Below are positions 61,582-64,000 of a DNA stretch of 64,000 nucleotides, one piece after another. Numbering within the stretch: position 1 is the first letter of the stretch; every line of letters starts with the position of its first letter. The stretch comes from Exiguobacterium aurantiacum DSM 6208 (lineage in GTDB: Bacteria; Bacillota; Bacilli; Exiguobacteriales; Exiguobacteriaceae). Both the position numbers and the translations under genes were made by a program. The stretch is taken from assembly GCF_000702585.1 (NCBI RefSeq), contig NZ_JNIQ01000001.1:132501-196500 (forward strand), written 5' to 3'. The notes beneath the pieces are model-generated. The model saw nothing but the letters and a program-made list of their open reading frames with translations, was not told the origin of the DNA and made no database searches.

Positions 61582-62364
61582 ATGGATGTCGTCACTTTAG
61601 TAGGATTATTACTCGGTTTCTTCACGTTGATCGGCGGGATGATTCTGAAAGGCGCAGGTGTGGCCCCACTCATCAACCCGGCCGCACTTGTCATCATTTT
61701 TGTCGGGACGGCCGCTGCGGTCAGTATCGCCGTCTCAAAAGAACAACTTCAAAACGTACCGAAGCTGTTCAAAATCTTATTCACAAAACAGAACTTACCT
61801 AGCAAGTCTGGCATGTTGACTCAATTCGTCGATTTATCGACACAAGCTCGTAAAGAAGGTCTATTGTCACTTGAGACCGCTTTAGAACAAGTCGAAGAGC
61901 CGTTTTTGAAACAAGGCATGATGATGGTCATCGATGGACAACCGTCTGAATATATCGCCGAAGTCATGTCGCGTGATATCGAGAACATGGAAATCCGACA
62001 TAAAGCGAACGCTGACGTGTTCACACAAGCCGGTACGTACGCACCGACACTTGGCGTACTCGGAGCCGTCATCGGACTCGTCGCCGCCTTGAAAGACTTG
62101 TCCGACATCGAAAAGCTCGGCTATGCGATTTCGGCCGCATTCGTCGCGACACTGTTCGGGATTTTCTCGGGATATGTGCTTTGGTTCCCGTTCGCCAATA
62201 AGCTGAAACAATATTCAAAGAGCGAGGTGCTCATCAAGGAAATGATGATCGAAGGCATCCTCTCGATTCAAGGCGGCGAATCGCCGAAGACGTTAGAAGA
62301 TAAGTTGTCTGTGTATTTGTCTCCAAAGGAGCGAGCCGACTATGAAGCGCAAAAAGAAGCATGA
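61582..62364 (+). CDS. motA: Flagellar motor stator protein MotA
   Basis: A 260-residue four-helix inner-membrane protein. NPAALVIIFVGTAAAVSIAV near residue 33 and GTYAPTLGVLGAVIGLVAAL near 150 match MotA rather than the sodium-type MotP by their wording, so proton coupling is likely. The cytoplasmic loop includes ARKEGLLSLETALEQVEEPF with the rotor-contacting charged residues. AGAAAGGTGG lies upstream of the ATG at 61582; the open frame's GTG at 61567 is part of that site. It overlaps motB by 23 bp. Confidence 0.93.
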   Translation: MDVVTLVGLLLGFFTLIGGMILKGAGVAPLINPAALVIIFVGTAAAVSIAVSKEQLQNVPKLFKILFTKQNLPSKSGMLTQFVDLSTQARKEGLLSLETALEQVEEPFLKQGMMMVIDGQPSEYIAEVMSRDIENMEIRHKANADVFTQAGTYAPTLGVLGAVIGLVAALKDLSDIEKLGYAISAAFVATLFGIFSGYVLWFPFANKLKQYSKSEVLIKEMMIEGILSIQGGESPKTLEDKLSVYLSPKERADYEAQKEA

Positions 62365-63121
62365 CCATGAAGAACATATCCCTGAAGGTTGGCTCATCCC
62401 TTATGCGGATTTACTGACGCTGCTCCTCGCGCTCTTCATCGTTTTGTTCGCATCGAGTAACGTCGACCAGACGAAGCTCGAGAAGATGTCACGATCGTTC
62501 AATCAAGTGTTCTCTGGCGGGACGAGCGTCTTTCAAGCATCGACGGCCTCGAACAGTGATATCAACCGGACGAACAACACCGACACGACGGCGAATCCGC
62601 GAACGTATGAACTCGCGAAGCTCGACGAGTTGAAAGAACAAGTGACTCAATATATCGAAGAGAAGGGACTCCAAGACCAGATTGAGGCGACGATCAACTC
62701 GAGCGGACTCGTCCTGACGATTCAAGATCGGGCGCTGTTCAGCATGGGCGAGGCGACGCTCGATGCGGAGGCACGTGACGTCGCCCGCTCGATCAGTGGC
62801 ATTCTCGAGCAGGCCGGCAATCGAGAGATCGTCGTGTCCGGCCATACGGACAACGTCCCGATCAACACGGCTCGCTTCCCGTCGAACTGGGAGCTCAGTT
62901 CAGCGCGGGCGACCGCGTTCATGCGCGTCTTGTTGACGAATGATTCCTTAAATCCGAGCCAGTTCACGCTCGCGAGCTACGGCGAGTATAAACCAATCGC
63001 GACGAACGACACGGATGCCGGCCGCGCTAAGAACCGGCGCGTCGAAGTGTTAATCAAACCGCTCGTCGATTTATCGGAAGGTTCCCCTAAAATGATTGAA
63101 ACGATCATCTTGCCACAGTAA
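62342..63121 (+). CDS. motB: Flagellar motor stator protein MotB
   Basis: A 259-residue protein. It has a short cytoplasmic basic N-terminus (MKRKKKHDHEEHIPEGW), then the single membrane helix with the ion-carrying aspartate in LIPYADLLTLLLALFIVLFA (residues 18-37), a plug/linker, and the OmpA-like peptidoglycan-binding domain with VVSGHTDNVPINTARFPSNW near 163 and ASYGEYKPIATNDT near 208. It forms the stator with MotA. The gene is followed by hairpins and an IS1182-type transposase; no other flagellar genes are in the window. Confidence 0.95.
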   Translation: MKRKKKHDHEEHIPEGWLIPYADLLTLLLALFIVLFASSNVDQTKLEKMSRSFNQVFSGGTSVFQASTASNSDINRTNNTDTTANPRTYELAKLDELKEQVTQYIEEKGLQDQIEATINSSGLVLTIQDRALFSMGEATLDAEARDVARSISGILEQAGNREIVVSGHTDNVPINTARFPSNWELSSARATAFMRVLLTNDSLNPSQFTLASYGEYKPIATNDTDAGRAKNRRVEVLIKPLVDLSEGSPKMIETIILPQ

Positions 63122-63123
63122 AA

Positions 63124-63143
63124 GCCCACTCTGCCGAGAGGGC
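63124..63143 (-). terminator. Hairpin between motB and the IS1182-type element
   Basis: GCCC-A-CTC pairs with GAG-A-GGGC around TGCC. The T-run is on the minus strand only, so it would stop transcription coming from the transposase; for motB it is at best a weak end. Confidence 0.5.
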
Positions 63144-63180
63144 ACTGAAAAACCTCCGCTCTATCCGAGCGTGAAAAGAA

Positions 63181-63225
63181 AAAAGGGTGATTGGACCGAC
63201 TCAAGTCGGGACAATCGCCCTTTTT
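63181..63225 (-). terminator. Terminator at the end of the transposase gene
   Basis: A long imperfect stem with AAAGGG, GATTG and CCGACT pairing to AGTCGG, CAATC and CCCTTT, bounded by A- and T-runs on the two strands. Confidence 0.7.
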
Positions 63226-63233
63226 CCGTGCCC

Positions 63234-64000
63234 TTATCCTGTTTTTTCTTTATGGAGGCTGATTATCCGCTTCAGGTTGACCGCGATGATGGCCATCGCG
63301 CTCTGTAACGTCATGCCTTTCAGGTCTGACGTCTTGTTGCGCGCCAGGCCTTGCGTGTTCTTCAGTTGACTGTTCTTCGCCTCGATGGCGAAGCGTTTCC
63401 GACGATGCTCCTTGAAGTCGTCAGTTTGCTCATAGTCGAGCTGGTCACTGTGCTCCCGTGATTTCAATGACACGCTGTAGGACTTCGATTTGGCCCCGTC
63501 TTTGTAACACCCTTTTCGCAACGGACACCGCTTGCACAGTTCGATGTCGAAGAAATGGCTCTCGACAGGGTTCGTCCCGGCATTCTTTCGCCCGCCCCGT
63601 GTCTTGCGGACGGCCATGTGCCCGGCGGGGCAGACATACCTTTCGGCATCCTTGTTGTAGGTGAAGCCCTCCACGCGATTCGGTGATGGCGAGTAGACTT
63701 GCGGGTTCAACGGCGCGACGAGCTTGCACCCCTGTGAGGCGGCATAAATCAGGTTGTCCCGGCTCGAATAGGCCGAGTCGCCCACGATATGGTCGAACTC
63801 GGCCCCTGCCCGATGACTCTTCTGGACGAGCCTTCCCAGCTGATGACCGTCCGATGCTTCGCCGGATGTGACGATGACGGCCGTGATGATGCCCTCCTCC
63901 GTCATTGCGAGATGATGCTTGTAACCGAAGAAGGATGAGTCGGCGCTCTTATGCCCGGTCCGGGCATCAGAATCCTTGGAGACTTGAAGTTCGACGTGCG
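63234..64000 (-). CDS. IS1182-type transposase (3' part, runs off the window)
   Basis: The last 255 residues of a DDE transposase. KDSDARTGHKSADSSFFGYK contains the second catalytic aspartate context, EFDHIVGDSAYSSRDNLIYA the third metal region, then a cysteine block CPAGHMAVRKTRGG, CKRCPLRKGC typical of IS1182, and the end FAIEAKNSQLKNTQGLARNK with the conserved glutamate. The frame is open to base 64000, with no internal stop, so the copy may be intact. The right end and inverted repeats are outside the window. Confidence 0.9.
   Translation of the reverse strand, partial: HVELQVSKDSDARTGHKSADSSFFGYKHHLAMTEEGIITAVIVTSGEASDGHQLGRLVQKSHRAGAEFDHIVGDSAYSSRDNLIYAASQGCKLVAPLNPQVYSPSPNRVEGFTYNKDAERYVCPAGHMAVRKTRGGRKNAGTNPVESHFFDIELCKRCPLRKGCYKDGAKSKSYSVSLKSREHSDQLDYEQTDDFKEHRRKRFAIEAKNSQLKNTQGLARNKTSDLKGMTLQSAMAIIAVNLKRIISLHKEKTG

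Overview
The window is chromosomal DNA of a low-to-mid GC Gram-positive bacterium. Gene content and order (ndoAI-ndoA-rsbV-rsbW-sigB-tex, argCJBD-carAB-argF, adeR-ald, acpS-alr, T-box argS, S-box transporter) place it in the Bacillales. The protein style and the high share of TTG/GTG starts fit Exiguobacterium or a close relative. The genus is an inference; the order is well supported.

Layout. 1-5.5 kb: general-stress and cell-wall block on the minus strand (tex, sigB, rsbW, rsbV, toxin ndoA, antitoxin ndoAI, alr, acpS) with a divergent rhomboid protease; a sigma-B promoter sits before rsbV. 5.5-14.7 kb: one seven-gene arginine operon, argC-J-B-D-carA-carB-argF, behind a promoter overlapped by ARG-box-like operators. 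14.8-25.4 kb: small housekeeping and poorly known genes: YusW-like lipoprotein, YtxH-like, HmoB-like, pterin dehydratase, pncA, a frameshifted pncB, YwpF, YqgC, a phosphatase, an esterase, an orphan zinc-binding lipoprotein with a Zur-like box, and an alanine/sodium symporter. 25.5-28.9 kb: a persulfide/CoA-disulfide cluster, with cstR divergent from a rhodanese and an 823-residue four-domain reductase. 28.9-37.4 kb: ctaG, DUF2243, DUF4003, YwiC, YitT with an unusual leader, an MMPL exporter, and yycC. 37.4-47.8 kb: pullulanase, YajQ, a phosphoesterase, T-box/argS, a diguanylate cyclase, an S-box-controlled NhaC-family transporter, a TVP38 protein, and trhO. 47.8-49.5 kb: a complete 1685-bp IS3-family element with a 3-bp target duplication, inserted in the loop of the trhO terminator. 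49.5-63.1 kb: YuiD, adeR-ald, murB, a polyprenol-kinase-like protein, DUF1836, a LURP-one-like protein, a membrane Mrr nuclease, a multi-PAS histidine kinase coupled to an SDR reductase, ktrB, a small gene, and motA-motB. 63.1 kb to the end: the 3' part of an IS1182-type transposase.

Regulation is unusually readable. I can point to a T-box, a SAM-I riboswitch, ARG, Zur, CstR and sigma-B type sites, and paired operators around adeR/ald. The least explained piece is the yitT leader (33.8-34.1 kb). It has a 24-bp perfect palindrome over the -35 region, a 15-codon upstream ORF with its own Shine-Dalgarno sequence, an AT-rich hairpin, and a second hairpin that buries the yitT ribosome binding site. 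No tRNA, rRNA, CRISPR array or prophage was seen. No gene-free stretch exceeds about 300 bases except those occupied by the T-box and S-box leaders.
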